63,782 nucleotides of DNA from Nioella halotolerans (GTDB lineage: Bacteria > Pseudomonadota > Alphaproteobacteria > Rhodobacterales > Rhodobacteraceae): contig QVQC01000006.1 in assembly GCA_003428585.1 (NCBI GenBank), forward strand, positions 1 to 63,782. Direction: 5' to 3'. The notes beneath the pieces are model-generated. The model did no database searches, was not told where the DNA came from, and worked only from the letters and a program-made list of their open reading frames with translations. Of this stretch, positions 9,404-18,571 are shown one piece after another; positions within the stretch are counted from its first letter, which is position 1, and every line of letters starts with the position of its first letter. The translations under genes were made by a program, and so were the position numbers.

Positions 9404-9440
9404 AAACCGCCCTAGCCCTGCCGGGCGGGGCGGTTTCGTC
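9404..9440 (+). terminator. Intrinsic terminator of tRNA-Pro
   Basis: AAACCGCCC (9404-9412) pairs perfectly with GGGCGGTTT (9428-9436) around a 15-base loop and is followed by a short T-rich run, starting 7 bases after the tRNA CCA. Confidence 0.8.
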
Positions 9441-9455
9441 TATCGGGAGGCCGCG

Positions 9456-10547
9456 ATGACCCCATCCCCCGCCCCCTGCGGCGTCCTTCCCGATCACGCC
9501 ATAGAGGCCATGACCGCGCGCGGCGAGATCCGCCTCGACGCCCCGCTTGCACCGGCGCAGGTGCAGCCTGCCAGCCTCGACCTGCGGCTCGGGCCCGTGG
9601 CGTACCGCGTGCGTGCCTCCTTCCTGCCGGGCAAGACCCGCAGCGTGGCCGACCGGCTGGAAGAATTCACCATGCACAAGGTGGACCTTGCCGGTGGCGC
9701 AGTGCTGGAAAAGGGCTGCGTCTACGTGGTGCCTTTGATGGAATCGCTGGCCCTGCCGGGCGGGGTCAGTGCCGTCGCCAATGCCAAGAGTTCCACCGGG
9801 CGGCTTGATCTCCTGACCCGCGCGATCGCCGATCATGGGGTGGAATTCGACCGGGTTCCAGAAGGTTACACCGGCCCGCTTTATGCCGAGATCTGCCCGC
9901 GCAGCTTTTCGGTTCTGGTGCGGCCGGGGATGCGGCTCAATCAGGTCCGGTTTCGCGCCGCTCACGCGGTGCTGTCGGATGACGATTTGCGCGCGCGCCA
10001 CGCCGTCACGTCGCTGGTCTCGGGCGAGGCGGTGATCGACGACGGCTTGGGCTTCTCGGTCGACCTGTCGCCCGGCGCGGGCGGGCTGGTCGGCTACCGC
10101 GCCAAGCCGCATTCGGGGGTGATCGACCTTGACCGGATCGGGCAGTATGACCCGGCCGAGTTCTGGGACCGGCTGGAAAGCGACCGGGGCCAACTGATCC
10201 TCGATCCGGGCGCCTTCTACATCCTTGTCAGCCGCGAGGCGGTGACCATCCCACCCGACTGCGCCGCCGAAATGGCGCCCTACCTTGCCATGGTGGGCGA
10301 ATTCCGGGTGCATTACGCGGGCTTCTTCGATCCCGGTTTCGGCTATGGCCCGGCGGGGGGCGCGGGCGCGCGCGGCGTGCTGGAGGTGCGCTGCCACGAA
10401 GCACCCTTCGTGCTGGAACACGGGCAGGTTGTCGGGCGGCTTGTCTATGAACGCATGGCCGCCGCGCCGAAGGTGCTTTACGGGGCCGATCTCGCCTCCA
10501 ATTACCAGGGCCAGGGGTTGAAACTGTCCAAGCATTTCCGCGGCTGA
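9456..10547 (+). CDS. dcd: 2'-deoxycytidine 5'-triphosphate deaminase family protein (long form)
   Basis: The 363-aa protein is about twice the length of E. coli Dcd and matches the long DCD form found in alphaproteobacteria, apparently two dUTPase-like folds in tandem. The first half carries VQPASLDLRLG, the phosphate-binding NAKSSTGRLDLLTR and the following AEICPRSFSVLVRPG with the candidate catalytic Glu. The second half repeats a related pattern (RGVLEVRCHEAPFVLEHGQVVGRLVYE). The inferred reaction is dCTP to dUTP for thymidylate supply. The ATG at 9456 follows a GGGAGG site. It sits just after the tRNA-Pro terminator and converges on a methyltransferase gene. Function is by family. Confidence 0.85.
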   Translation: MTPSPAPCGVLPDHAIEAMTARGEIRLDAPLAPAQVQPASLDLRLGPVAYRVRASFLPGKTRSVADRLEEFTMHKVDLAGGAVLEKGCVYVVPLMESLALPGGVSAVANAKSSTGRLDLLTRAIADHGVEFDRVPEGYTGPLYAEICPRSFSVLVRPGMRLNQVRFRAAHAVLSDDDLRARHAVTSLVSGEAVIDDGLGFSVDLSPGAGGLVGYRAKPHSGVIDLDRIGQYDPAEFWDRLESDRGQLILDPGAFYILVSREAVTIPPDCAAEMAPYLAMVGEFRVHYAGFFDPGFGYGPAGGAGARGVLEVRCHEAPFVLEHGQVVGRLVYERMAAAPKVLYGADLASNYQGQGLKLSKHFRG

Positions 10548-10572
10548 CGCGTTGCAGGACGGCCCCGCCCGC

Positions 10573-11772
10573 TCAGCGCAGAATGGACGAATAGTAAAGC
10601 AGCCCGTAGCGCGCGAGGTCCTTCGAAAACCCGTTCCACAGCGCGGCAAACCCGACCGGGTCGAGCCGTTCCGCCGCCGCGATCTCTGCCAGCGTCGTCT
10701 TCCCGTCGACATGGCGCAACAGGCTGACCACCGCCCCCGAGACCGGGATCTCGGCCTTTTCGCCGTTCAGGTTCAGGGGCAGCACCCCCTTGCGCGCGAT
10801 CGCCTGCGCCATGCGCGCCGCGTTGCCGCCCTTGAAATGCGGCACCAACCCGGGCGCCGGGGCAGCGACCCGACCCTCTGACTGGCCCGATGGCGCCGCA
10901 TAGAGCACATGCGTCTTGATCGTGCCGCGCAGCTTTTCGGCCACCTCCATCCGCGCGAGGTCGTCAAGCCCGTAAAGCAGCCCGGCATCGGGCAGGTAGG
11001 GCTTTGGGTCATAGGCATAGGCGTGTGGCGAGCCGGTGACGGCAAGCCCCGCCGCGCCGAGCGTCTCGTGAAGTTCGCGGATCGTGTAGGGCCGGTCCTG
11101 GCTGTGCAGCAGGAGGTCATAGAAGCCCGCATCGCCCTGTTCGTGATCGACGAGGCCCTCGTTGCGCTTGAACGGGTGCCCCTCCGGCAGGCGGTCGAGG
11201 ATGGCGCGCGCGGCCTTCAGCCGGTCCTTCGGCTCGCCCTGCAACAGCGTGGCGAAGGCCTCTTGCAGGGGATAGACGCCCGAGCGTCCGTAAGGCGCGT
11301 AGACCATCAGCCCGATGCCGCCCCCGGGTTTCAATGCACCGGCGAGCGCGTTGAACCCTTCCTGCGGGTGCGGCAGGTGGTGCAGCACGCCGCAACAGTC
11401 GATGTAGTCGAACGGCCCGTATTGCGCCGCGTTCATCAGCGAGCCGGTCTCGAAGCGGATGTCCTTCAGTCCGCGAACCTTTGCGCGCGCCTCGGCCACT
11501 TCACGCGCGGAGGCCGAGAGGTCGAGATAGGTGATCTCGTAGGGTTTTCGGGCGGTTGTCAGCACCTGCGCCATCTGGATCAGCGCGTCGCCGGTGCCAC
11601 CGCCCGCCACCAGCGCGCGGAAGGGCTGCGACCAGTCGCGTTTGCCCGCGAACAGGAAATGGTCGATCTCGACAGGGTGCGAAGGCGATCCGGTGATCAG
11701 GCGGGTGCGCTCCTCCTCTGGGTCCCGTTCCGGGTAGGGAAAGGCGTCGTATTGTTCCTGAACCGATGTCAT
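10573..11772 (-). CDS. Class I SAM-dependent methyltransferase
   Basis: The 399-aa protein opens MTSVQEQYDAFPYPERDP, a start shared by a bacterial methyltransferase family. Its SAM-binding glycine motif is LVAGGGTGDALIQ near residue 55, followed by the acidic motif ITYLDLSA and a CCGVLHHLPHP motif IV near 130. A C-terminal region of about 150 residues beyond the Rossmann domain (LRHVDGKTTLAEIAAA) resembles a winged-helix or PqqD-like add-on. Its start overlaps the stop of the upstream DUF3445 gene (ATGA), so the two are coupled. The substrate is not known. Confidence 0.8.
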   Translation of the reverse strand: MTSVQEQYDAFPYPERDPEEERTRLITGSPSHPVEIDHFLFAGKRDWSQPFRALVAGGGTGDALIQMAQVLTTARKPYEITYLDLSASAREVAEARAKVRGLKDIRFETGSLMNAAQYGPFDYIDCCGVLHHLPHPQEGFNALAGALKPGGGIGLMVYAPYGRSGVYPLQEAFATLLQGEPKDRLKAARAILDRLPEGHPFKRNEGLVDHEQGDAGFYDLLLHSQDRPYTIRELHETLGAAGLAVTGSPHAYAYDPKPYLPDAGLLYGLDDLARMEVAEKLRGTIKTHVLYAAPSGQSEGRVAAPAPGLVPHFKGGNAARMAQAIARKGVLPLNLNGEKAEIPVSGAVVSLLRHVDGKTTLAEIAAAERLDPVGFAALWNGFSKDLARYGLLYYSSILR

Positions 11773-12572
11773 GCGCCCTGCCCTGCGGTCTCCACGGGAT
11801 GGGTGTCAAGGCCGGCGCGCTGCTCTTGCGTCAGCCATGCGACCGGCACCACCCAGGTGTGGATGGAAAATACCACCGCCCGCGTTTCGGGCAGCCGCAG
11901 AAGGCTTTGGCGTTCGGAGCGCAGGTAATCGGCGCGGCCCGTCGGTGGCGTGCGCGGATCGTCCTCGCGCCGCGGCTGGTAGAGCGCGGGATCGTGGTAG
12001 AGAAGCGCGTTGGCCCGCCACAGCGGCCGGTCGGGATGCAGCGCGTCGAACAGGCGCTGCACGCGGCGGGCAAGGCCAGCGTCATACTCCGCCACCGGCC
12101 CGTGGATCGCGGTCAGCGGGCGGCCGATCTTTTCGGCCAACGTCCAGCTTGCCGGAAAGCACAGGACGGCGGCCGTCATCACATGTTCGGCCGCGCCGTC
12201 GGGCTGCACGAGCAGGCACAGATCCTCCTGCACCAGCCGCGCGGCGGTGACCAGCGGATGATCGCCATCCAGCGCCACCCGGACACCATCGGGCCGCGTC
12301 ACCGTCTCTGGCCCGAAGGTGTAGCCCGGCCCCAGCCGCGACAGCACCAGCGCCAGCACTTCGCGCGCCGCCGCCTCGGCCCCCGGTTCGGCGCGGAACA
12401 CGTCGCCGCGCCGCGTTTCCAGCAGCCGGTCGCGCAGCGCCATCTGCGCCGCGAACGCCTCGTCGCGCACCAGCCAGTCGCCCATGTCCAGCGGCTGGAT
12501 CCCCGGCAGGCGGCGCGCCGGGCCGTGCAGCCATGGCGCGAAGGGCAGGCTTTGCTGACAGATCTCTTCCAT
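11769..12572 (-). CDS. DUF3445 / heme-dependent oxidative N-demethylase-like protein
   Basis: This 267-aa protein resembles the DUF3445 family, some members of which are described as heme-dependent oxidative N-demethylase subunits. Supporting segments are SLPFAPWLHGPARRLPGIQPLD at the N-terminus (key blocks FAPW and PGIQPL), LVQEDLCLLV in the middle, FPASWTLAEKIGRPLTAIHGPV, and the C-terminal RSERQSLLRLPETRAVVFSIHTW. The ATG at 12572 is chosen because conservation starts with the FAPW block; the open frame extends about 38 codons further without a clear site. It overlaps the following methyltransferase by four bases. No other demethylase subunits are nearby, so the function is tentative. Confidence 0.72.
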   Translation of the reverse strand: MEEICQQSLPFAPWLHGPARRLPGIQPLDMGDWLVRDEAFAAQMALRDRLLETRRGDVFRAEPGAEAAAREVLALVLSRLGPGYTFGPETVTRPDGVRVALDGDHPLVTAARLVQEDLCLLVQPDGAAEHVMTAAVLCFPASWTLAEKIGRPLTAIHGPVAEYDAGLARRVQRLFDALHPDRPLWRANALLYHDPALYQPRREDDPRTPPTGRADYLRSERQSLLRLPETRAVVFSIHTWVVPVAWLTQEQRAGLDTHPVETAGQGA

Positions 12573-12785
12573 AATGCGTATGGTCCCGTGCCGCGACAGG
12601 GCACGATGCCCTGTACGCGCAAAGAGACAACCCCATCCCCGGACGGGGCGCAAGGCGGTTTCCCCGCATCCGGGCGTGCCCCGCACTCAACACGTAACAA
12701 CACACGGGCGTGAGGCGCTGCAACAGGCGGTTGCGGGTCCTCCCACCCTGGCACATGGTTGCCGCGCCCGAGACAGGAGACCCCG

Positions 12786-13994
12786 ATGCCCACCGAACGT
12801 TTCACCTTCCCCGGCCATGCCGGCCACGACCTCGCCGCGCGGCTGGACCTACCCGAAGGCCCGCATATGGCCACGGCGCTGCTGGCGCATTGCTTTACCT
12901 GCGGCAAGGATATCGCGGCGGCACGGCGCATCGCGGCGCGGCTTTCGGCGATGGGGATCGCGGTCTTGCGCTTCGATTTCACCGGGTTGGGACATTCGGG
13001 CGGCGAGTTCGAGAACACCTCGTTCTCCTCCAATGTCGATGACCTCGACGCCGCGGCCAAGGCGCTGGGCGCGCGCGACATGGCGCCCACGCTGCTGATC
13101 GGGCATTCGCTTGGCGGCGCGGCGGTGTTGAAGGCGGCGGGACGGATCGACAGCGTCAAGGCGGTGGTCACCATCGGCGCGCCGTTCGACCCGGGCCATG
13201 TCACGCATAACTTCGGCGACGCGCTGGACCGGATCGAGGCCGACGGGTCGGGCGAGGTCGAGCTTGCCGGGCGCACGCTGCGCATCGGCAAGGGATTTGT
13301 CGAGGATGTGCGCGCCGAGGCGCTGGGCCCGGCGATCAAGGACATGAAGAAGGCGCTCTTGATCCTCCACGCACCGCGCGACACCTTCGTCAGCGTCGAC
13401 AACGCCTCGCAGATCTTCATGGCGGCCCAGCACCCGAAAAGCTTCGTGACGCTGGACGATGCCGACCACCTGATCACGCGGGCCGAGGATGCCGATTACG
13501 CCGCCGAGGTCATCGCCGCATGGGCGGGCAAATACCTCGACCTCAACGCCCCCGCCCCGCCCGCCGGCGTGCCCGAGGGCGTCACCCGCGTCAGCGAGGC
13601 CGACCCGGACGGCTTCCGGCAGGATGTGCAGGCCGGGCTGATCCACCACGCCACCGCCGACGAACCCGAGGCCTATGGCGGCACCAACAAGGGCTTTACC
13701 CCTTACCAGTTCCTTGCTGCGGGGCTGGGCGCCTGCACCTCGATGACGATCCGGATGTATGCGCGGCGCAAGAAATGGCCGCTGACCCATGTCTCGGTCG
13801 ATATCAGCCACGACAAGGTGCACGCGCAGGACGCCGAGGGCAACGGCTCTCGCATCGACCAGTTCCACCGGCGGATCACGCTGGAGGGCGACCTCGACGA
13901 CGCGCAGCGCGCGCGGCTTCTGGAGATTGCCGACAAATGCCCGGTCCACGGCACGCTGGAGGCGGGCGCGCATGTGGTGACGGAACTGGCCTGA
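12786..13994 (+). CDS. Bifunctional alpha/beta hydrolase-OsmC family protein
   Basis: The 402-aa protein fuses two domains. Residues 1-250 are an alpha/beta hydrolase with nucleophile Ser108 in IGHSLGGAA, the acid Asp in HAPRDTFV and His in DDADHLITR. Residues about 265-402 are an OsmC-type peroxidase domain, with peroxidatic and resolving cysteines in GLGACTSMTIRMYA and KCPVHGTLE. OsmC domains reduce organic hydroperoxides, and the hydrolase may act on ester or lipid peroxides; this coupling is inference. The ATG at 12786 follows ACAGGAGA. It is divergent from the DUF3445 gene. The fusion is recurrent in proteobacteria. Confidence 0.93.
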   Translation: MPTERFTFPGHAGHDLAARLDLPEGPHMATALLAHCFTCGKDIAAARRIAARLSAMGIAVLRFDFTGLGHSGGEFENTSFSSNVDDLDAAAKALGARDMAPTLLIGHSLGGAAVLKAAGRIDSVKAVVTIGAPFDPGHVTHNFGDALDRIEADGSGEVELAGRTLRIGKGFVEDVRAEALGPAIKDMKKALLILHAPRDTFVSVDNASQIFMAAQHPKSFVTLDDADHLITRAEDADYAAEVIAAWAGKYLDLNAPAPPAGVPEGVTRVSEADPDGFRQDVQAGLIHHATADEPEAYGGTNKGFTPYQFLAAGLGACTSMTIRMYARRKKWPLTHVSVDISHDKVHAQDAEGNGSRIDQFHRRITLEGDLDDAQRARLLEIADKCPVHGTLEAGAHVVTELA

Positions 13995-14122
13995 GGCGGG
14001 CTGCCCCGCATCCCGTGCAAGGCGCGCGATCGCCAGGCCGCGGGATGGCGACCCAAGATTGGAGCGAGGCGCTTTATCCCGCAACATCCGCGAAACCTGC
14101 CGCGTTGCGCTCGCACCAGACA

Positions 14123-14151
14123 ATCGCCAGACCGGGGGGCGGTCTGGCGAT
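14123..14151. terminator. Perfect 11-bp inverted repeat between convergent genes
   Basis: ATCGCCAGACC (14123-14133) pairs perfectly with GGTCTGGCGAT (14141-14151) around a 7-base G-rich loop, in the 243-base gap between the convergent OsmC-fusion gene and usg. There is no T-run on either side, so it may end transcription only partly. A bidirectional terminator is inferred from position. Confidence 0.5.
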
Positions 14152-14237
14152 CGCGCGGCGCCTGCGGCGTTATTCGCGCGACGACAGATGAAACGCGCCC
14201 CGAACCGCGCCCCGTCGTTTGTCAGGGGCCGCCCTGT

Positions 14238-14507
14238 TCAGTGAATGGTAAATTCGCCCACCACGTTGCGCCATTCGCCCGCGCGGATCATCTTGCGGTG
14301 GGTGAAGCGCACCGAATGCAGCGGGCCGTCGATTTCCTGCTGCCAGAACTCGATGAAGCCGAACAAGCGCGGATGATCGGGGGCAAGGTCGTAGTCCTGC
14401 CAGATGAAGCTGTTGAGAACATGCGGATGGTCCGGCATGTGGTAGAACATCTCGGCGGTGGTCAGACCGTAGCCCTTGAGCATCAGTTCGGTGGGGGTCG
14501 CGTCCAT
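14238..14507 (-). CDS. usg: Usg family protein
   Basis: The 89-aa product matches the small Usg family known near trpF in Caulobacter: LKGYGLTTAEMFYHMPDHPH, the WQDYDLAPDHP block, FWQQEIDGPLHSVRF and the C-terminal WRNVVGEF. The biochemical function is unknown. The ATG at 14507 is favoured because GAGG lies 8 bases upstream; an in-frame ATG at 14534 adds nine polar residues and lacks a site. Here it is not next to tryptophan genes but is divergent from gyrA. Confidence 0.8.
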   Translation of the reverse strand: MDATPTELMLKGYGLTTAEMFYHMPDHPHVLNSFIWQDYDLAPDHPRLFGFIEFWQQEIDGPLHSVRFTHRKMIRAGEWRNVVGEFTIH

Positions 14508-14630
14508 GTCTTTATCCTCGTTTTCTTGCCTCATGGTGCCGAAATCATGCCACCGCCCCGTTAAAAATCAAACAAAACAGGTTGTTACCCGTTTATCGGG
14601 CTGAGTGCCAATCGGGTGGGGCACGCCCCA

Positions 14631-14659
14631 TTGCACCCCATATCCCGGCTCTCTATACT
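14631..14659 (+). promoter_or_regulatory. Promoter of gyrA
   Basis: TTGCAC (14631-14636), a 17-base spacer and TATACT (14654-14659) form the best housekeeping-type promoter in the window. It lies 46 bases before the gyrA GTG start. Confidence 0.7.
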
Positions 14660-14705
14660 GTGGATCAACAAGATATAGACACGCGACAAAAAGCGAGCAT
14701 CCGGC

Positions 14706-17438
14706 GTGAGCGATACCCCAGAACCCCCTGAAAACACGGACGAAAACGGCGCCGGCGCGCCTGTGCCCACGGGGCCGCAGATCTCCATCGCGCAAGAGAT
14801 GAAGACCAGCTTCATCGACTACGCGATGAGCGTGATCATTTCCCGTGCGATCCCCGATCTGCGCGACGGGCTGAAACCGGTCCATCGCCGCATTCTCTAC
14901 GCGATGCACGAAACCGGCAACACCTTCGACAAGCCCTACCGCAAGTCGGCGCGCCCAATCGGCGACGTGATGGGCCAGTATCACCCGCATGGCGACAGCG
15001 CGATCTACGATGCGCTGGTGCGCATGGCGCAGCCCTTCTCGATGTCGTTGCCCCTGCTCGACGGGCAGGGCAATTTCGGCTCCATGGACGGCGACAACCC
15101 GGCCGCCATGCGCTACACCGAAGTGCGGATGGCCAAGCCCGCCAATTACCTTCTGGCCGACATCGACAAGGACACGGTCGATTTCCAGGACAATTACGAC
15201 GGCAAGCAGTTGGAGCCATCCGTCCTGCCGGCGCGCTTTCCCAACATGCTTGTCAACGGCGCGGGCGGCATCGCCGTCGGCATGGCCACCAATATCCCGC
15301 CGCACAACCTGGGCGAGGTGATCGACGCCTGCCAGGCGCTGATCGAGAACGCGGACCTGTCCAGCGAAGAGCTGATGCAGTATATCCCGGCGCCCGATTT
15401 CCCCACGGGCGGCATCATCCTTGGCCGTTCCGGCGCGCGCAAGGCCTACCTTGAGGGGCGCGGCAGCGTCATCGTCCGCGCCAAGACGCGGGTCGAGGAG
15501 GTCCGCAAGGACCGCTTCGCCATCATCCTCGACGAGATCCCCTACCAGGTTAACAAGGCCTCGATGATCGAGAAGATCGCCGACCTCGTGCGCGAAAAGA
15601 AACTCGAAGGCATTTCCGGCGTCGCCGACGAATCCGACCGAGTCGGCGTGCGCGTGGTGATCGAGTTGAAGCGCGACGCGACGCCCGAGGTGGTGCTGAA
15701 CCAGCTGTTTCGCTTTACCCAGATGCAGACGCATTTCGGCTGCAACATGCTGGCGCTGAATGGCGGCAAGCCCGAGCAGTTGACGCTGCGCCGCTTTCTT
15801 ACCGCGTTTCTCGACTTCCGCGAAGACGTGGTCGCCCGGCGCACCGCCTTCGAACTGCGCAAGGCGCGCGAACGGTCGCATGTGCTCTGCGGCCTCGCGG
15901 TCGCGGTGTCGAACGTGGACGAGGTCGTCGCCACGATCCGCCAATCCGCTGACGCCGCAGAGGCGCGCGAAAAACTGATGACGCGCCGCTGGCCCGCAGC
16001 CGAGATCGCCGATTACATCCGGTTGATCGACGATCCGACCCACAAGATGAACGACGACGGCACCTATAACCTGTCGGAAACGCAGGCCCGCGCGATCCTC
16101 GACCTGCGGCTGCAACGCCTGACCCAGATCGGCGTCAAGGAAGTCACCGACGAGTTGCAGGAGCTTGCCGGCAAGATCAAGGATTACCTCGCCATCCTCG
16201 CCAGCCGCGAGCGCATCCTCGACATCATCAGCACCGAACTGGCCGAGGTGCGCGACCAGTTCGCCGTGCCGCGCCGCACCGAGATCGTCGACTGGTCCGG
16301 CGACATGGAAGACGAGGACCTGATCGAGCGCGAGGACATGGTCGTGACGGTGACGGCGGGTGGCTACATAAAGCGCACCCCGCTGGCCGATTTCCGCGCC
16401 CAGAAGCGCGGCGGCAAGGGGCTTTCGGGCGGCGAGTTGAAAGAGGATGACGTTGTCACCAACCTTTTCGTCGCCAACACGCACACGCCGCTTCTGTTCT
16501 TCACCAGTGACGGGATGGTCTACAAGCTGAAGACATGGCGCCTGCCGCAGGGCGGGCGCACCTCGCGCGGCAAGGCCATCGTCAATATCCTGCCGATCCC
16601 TATGGGCGTGTCGGTTGCCGCGGTGCTGCCCATCGACCGGGACGAGGATCACTGGGGCGAATTGCAGATCATGTTCGCCACCTCGGCGGGGGACGTCCGG
16701 CGCAATGCGCTGTCGGATTTCGCCAATGTGCGCGCCAATGGCAAGATCGCGATGAAATTGCCCGAGGACGGTTCGGTCAGCCTCGTCAACGCGCGCATCT
16801 GCGCGGAGGATGACGACGTCATGCTGGTGACCGACGCGGGCCGCGCGATCCGCTTCCGGGCGACCGATGTGCGCGTCTTCAAGGGTCGCGACTCGACCGG
16901 GGTACGCGGCATCCGCCTGTCGAACGGGCATCGCGTGGTTTCCATGGCCGTGATCCGCCATTTCGAGGCGAGTTCCGAGGAACGCGCCGCCTATCTCAAG
17001 CAGCGCCGCCTGATGGCCGGCGTGACCGAGGCGGGCGAAGAGGACGAACCGGCCACCGGCGACCTCTCGCCGGAGCGCTACGCCGAGATGTCGGCCGCCG
17101 AGGACCTGATCCTGACGATCACCGCCAAGGGGTCCGGCAAGCTGTCGTCAAGCCACGATTACCCCTTGCGCGGGCGTGGCGGCCAAGGCGTGGCCGCGAT
17201 GGACAAGGCGATGCGCGGCGGGCCGCTGGTGGCCTGTTTCCCGGTCGAGATGAGCGACCAGATCATGCTGGCCACCTCCAAGGGACAATCCATTCGCTGC
17301 CCGGTCGAGGGGATCTCGTTCCGCTCGCGCTCTGCCGGTGGGGTGAAGGTTTTCAACACCGCCAAGGGCGAAGAAGTGGTCTCGGTCGCGTGGATCGCGG
17401 AACAGCATGTCGAGGAAGAGGGCGATGGCGAGGGCTGA
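14706..17438 (+). CDS. gyrA: DNA gyrase subunit A
   Basis: The 910-aa protein starts at GTG 14706. The catalytic Tyr137 lies in [10 protein letters not shown], and the quinolone-determining region [17 protein letters not shown] has Ser98 and Asp102, matching sensitive E. coli residues 83 and 87. The C-terminal half contains the GyrA box QKRGGKG and repeated beta-pinwheel blades, which marks it as gyrase rather than ParC. With GyrB it introduces negative supercoils. An acidic, poorly conserved N-terminal segment (residues 1-22) precedes the conserved [12 protein letters not shown]. The last 14 bases overlap a VOC-family gene. Confidence 0.98.
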   Translation: MSDTPEPPENTDENGAGAPVPTGPQISIAQEMKTSFIDYAMSVIISRAIPDLRDGLKPVHRRILYAMHETGNTFDKPYRKSARPIGDVMGQYHPHGDSAIYDALVRMAQPFSMSLPLLDGQGNFGSMDGDNPAAMRYTEVRMAKPANYLLADIDKDTVDFQDNYDGKQLEPSVLPARFPNMLVNGAGGIAVGMATNIPPHNLGEVIDACQALIENADLSSEELMQYIPAPDFPTGGIILGRSGARKAYLEGRGSVIVRAKTRVEEVRKDRFAIILDEIPYQVNKASMIEKIADLVREKKLEGISGVADESDRVGVRVVIELKRDATPEVVLNQLFRFTQMQTHFGCNMLALNGGKPEQLTLRRFLTAFLDFREDVVARRTAFELRKARERSHVLCGLAVAVSNVDEVVATIRQSADAAEAREKLMTRRWPAAEIADYIRLIDDPTHKMNDDGTYNLSETQARAILDLRLQRLTQIGVKEVTDELQELAGKIKDYLAILASRERILDIISTELAEVRDQFAVPRRTEIVDWSGDMEDEDLIEREDMVVTVTAGGYIKRTPLADFRAQKRGGKGLSGGELKEDDVVTNLFVANTHTPLLFFTSDGMVYKLKTWRLPQGGRTSRGKAIVNILPIPMGVSVAAVLPIDRDEDHWGELQIMFATSAGDVRRNALSDFANVRANGKIAMKLPEDGSVSLVNARICAEDDDVMLVTDAGRAIRFRATDVRVFKGRDSTGVRGIRLSNGHRVVSMAVIRHFEASSEERAAYLKQRRLMAGVTEAGEEDEPATGDLSPERYAEMSAAEDLILTITAKGSGKLSSSHDYPLRGRGGQGVAAMDKAMRGGPLVACFPVEMSDQIMLATSKGQSIRCPVEGISFRSRSAGGVKVFNTAKGEEVVSVAWIAEQHVEEEGDGEG

Positions 17439-17814
17439 GCTTGCCCTCGTTGCCTATCTCGCGCGCGACTATGACGAAGCGATTGACTGGTTCCGCGCCG
17501 CGCTGGATTGGCAGGTGCTGGAAGATGCCGGGATGGGCGGCGGCAAGAGATGGGTGCGCATGGCGCCCGATGCCGCCGCACCGACGCAATTCCTGATTGC
17601 CCGCGCCGTCGGCGACCAGCTGGCCCATATAGGCCAGCACGCGGGCGGGCGCGTGGGGTATTTCCTGCACACGGATGATTTTGGCGCCTGCCGAACCCGG
17701 ATGCAGGCCGCAGGCGTGGTGTTCGAGGAAGAGCCGAGGCACGAACCCTACGGGACCGTTGCCGTCTTCCGCGACCTTTATGGCAACCGGTGGGATCTGA
17801 TCGAACCCGCGTAA
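17425..17814 (+). CDS. VOC (glyoxalase/bleomycin-resistance fold) protein
   Basis: The 129-aa protein has two VOC half-motifs: [22 protein letters not shown] at the N-terminus and [17 protein letters not shown] near residue 80, ending [16 protein letters not shown]. The family uses a metal centre for isomerase, dioxygenase or binding roles; the substrate here is unknown. The start at 17425 is preceded by AGGAAGAGGGCG; an in-frame ATG at 17407 would lie deeper inside gyrA. It overlaps gyrA by 14 bases and may be co-transcribed with it. A GC-rich hairpin follows. Confidence 0.85.
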   Translation: MARAELALVAYLARDYDEAIDWFRAALDWQVLEDAGMGGGKRWVRMAPDAAAPTQFLIARAVGDQLAHIGQHAGGRVGYFLHTDDFGACRTRMQAAGVVFEEEPRHEPYGTVAVFRDLYGNRWDLIEPA

Positions 17815-17821
17815 GTGCAAT

Positions 17822-17842
17822 TGCGCGCAGCACTGGCGCGCA
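17822..17842 (+). terminator. Hairpin after the VOC gene
   Basis: TGCGCGC (17822-17828) pairs perfectly with GCGCGCA (17836-17842) around a 7-base loop, 8 bases after the stop. No T-tract follows; related GCGCA repeats continue downstream, so a protein-binding role is equally possible. Confidence 0.35.
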
Positions 17843-17937
17843 CTCGCGCATAACTGTGCGTTGAGACACCAACCTCTTTCAAGGCATGAGCTATGGGACG
17901 CTGCATCTCAGCGCATCTGCCCAAAGGAGATATCTCA

Positions 17938-18333
17938 ATGTCTACGCTTGAAACCTACGCCCACCCCGCCGGCCGCGTTCTGCTGGCCCTCATCTTCATT
18001 GTCGCCGGGTTCGGCAAGCTTGGCGATGTGCAAGGCTTTTCCGGTTACCTCGCCTCTGGCGGCCTGCCCGCTTTCCTGGCCTGGCCCGCGGTTCTGTTCG
18101 AGATCATCGCCGGCCTCGCGCTTGCCGTCGGCTTCATGACCCGGCCCGTGGCGCTGGCACTGGCGGCGTTCTCGATTGTCACCGCGTTTCTCTACCATCT
18201 TCCGGTAAACGAGATGCAGCAGGTGATGTTCCTGAAAAACCTAGCCATGACGGGCGGATACCTGCTGCTGGTCGCACATGGCGCCGGGGCGCTCTCGGTC
18301 GATCGACGCCGTGGCGGCGCGGCCTTCGCCTGA
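17938..18333 (+). CDS. DoxX family membrane protein (cluster member A)
   Basis: The 131-aa protein has four predicted transmembrane helices and the DoxX pattern. A first helix (VLLALIFIVAGFGKLGD) ends in a Gly-Lys turn, the second and third contain ALAVGFMTRPVALALA, and the fourth is LAMTGGYLLLVAHGAG. DoxX proteins occur in redox and oxidative-stress complexes, but the role is usually unknown. An excellent site (AAAGGAGATATCTCA) precedes the ATG. It is the first and most canonical of four related membrane proteins in 3.5 kb and is followed by its own hairpin. Confidence 0.9.
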   Translation: MSTLETYAHPAGRVLLALIFIVAGFGKLGDVQGFSGYLASGGLPAFLAWPAVLFEIIAGLALAVGFMTRPVALALAAFSIVTAFLYHLPVNEMQQVMFLKNLAMTGGYLLLVAHGAGALSVDRRRGGAAFA

Positions 18334-18355
18334 TCGTTGCCGCACTCTTCAATAT

Positions 18356-18384
18356 CCCTGCCGCACCATCAGCATGCGGCGGGG
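18356..18384 (+). terminator. Hairpin after DoxX gene A
   Basis: CCCTGCCGCA (18356-18365) pairs with TGCGGCGGGG (18375-18384), one T-G wobble in ten pairs, around a 9-base loop 22 bases after the stop. There is no T-tract; termination is inferred from position. Confidence 0.4.
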
Positions 18385-18571
18385 ACACGCGTCAAAGGCG
18401 CTGCCCCCGTCATGCCACAATTTGGCCCGGCCCATGCCCCGCGAAAGCACCGCCTTTTCCTTAAATGCACGCCAAATCCGCCCCAATTCAGCCCCATACC
18501 GGGCACAGAGAACTCGCCACGCCGAAAGGCGTATCCGCAGCCAAGGGCTGACTGACCGCAAAGATCTGGCC

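Noticed and set aside
14568..16961. Long open frame antisense to gyrA (797 codons)
   Set aside because: It lies completely over the secure gyrA gene. Its translation is rich in His, Arg and Asp as expected from the reverse of GC-rich codons, and no motif or start site was found.
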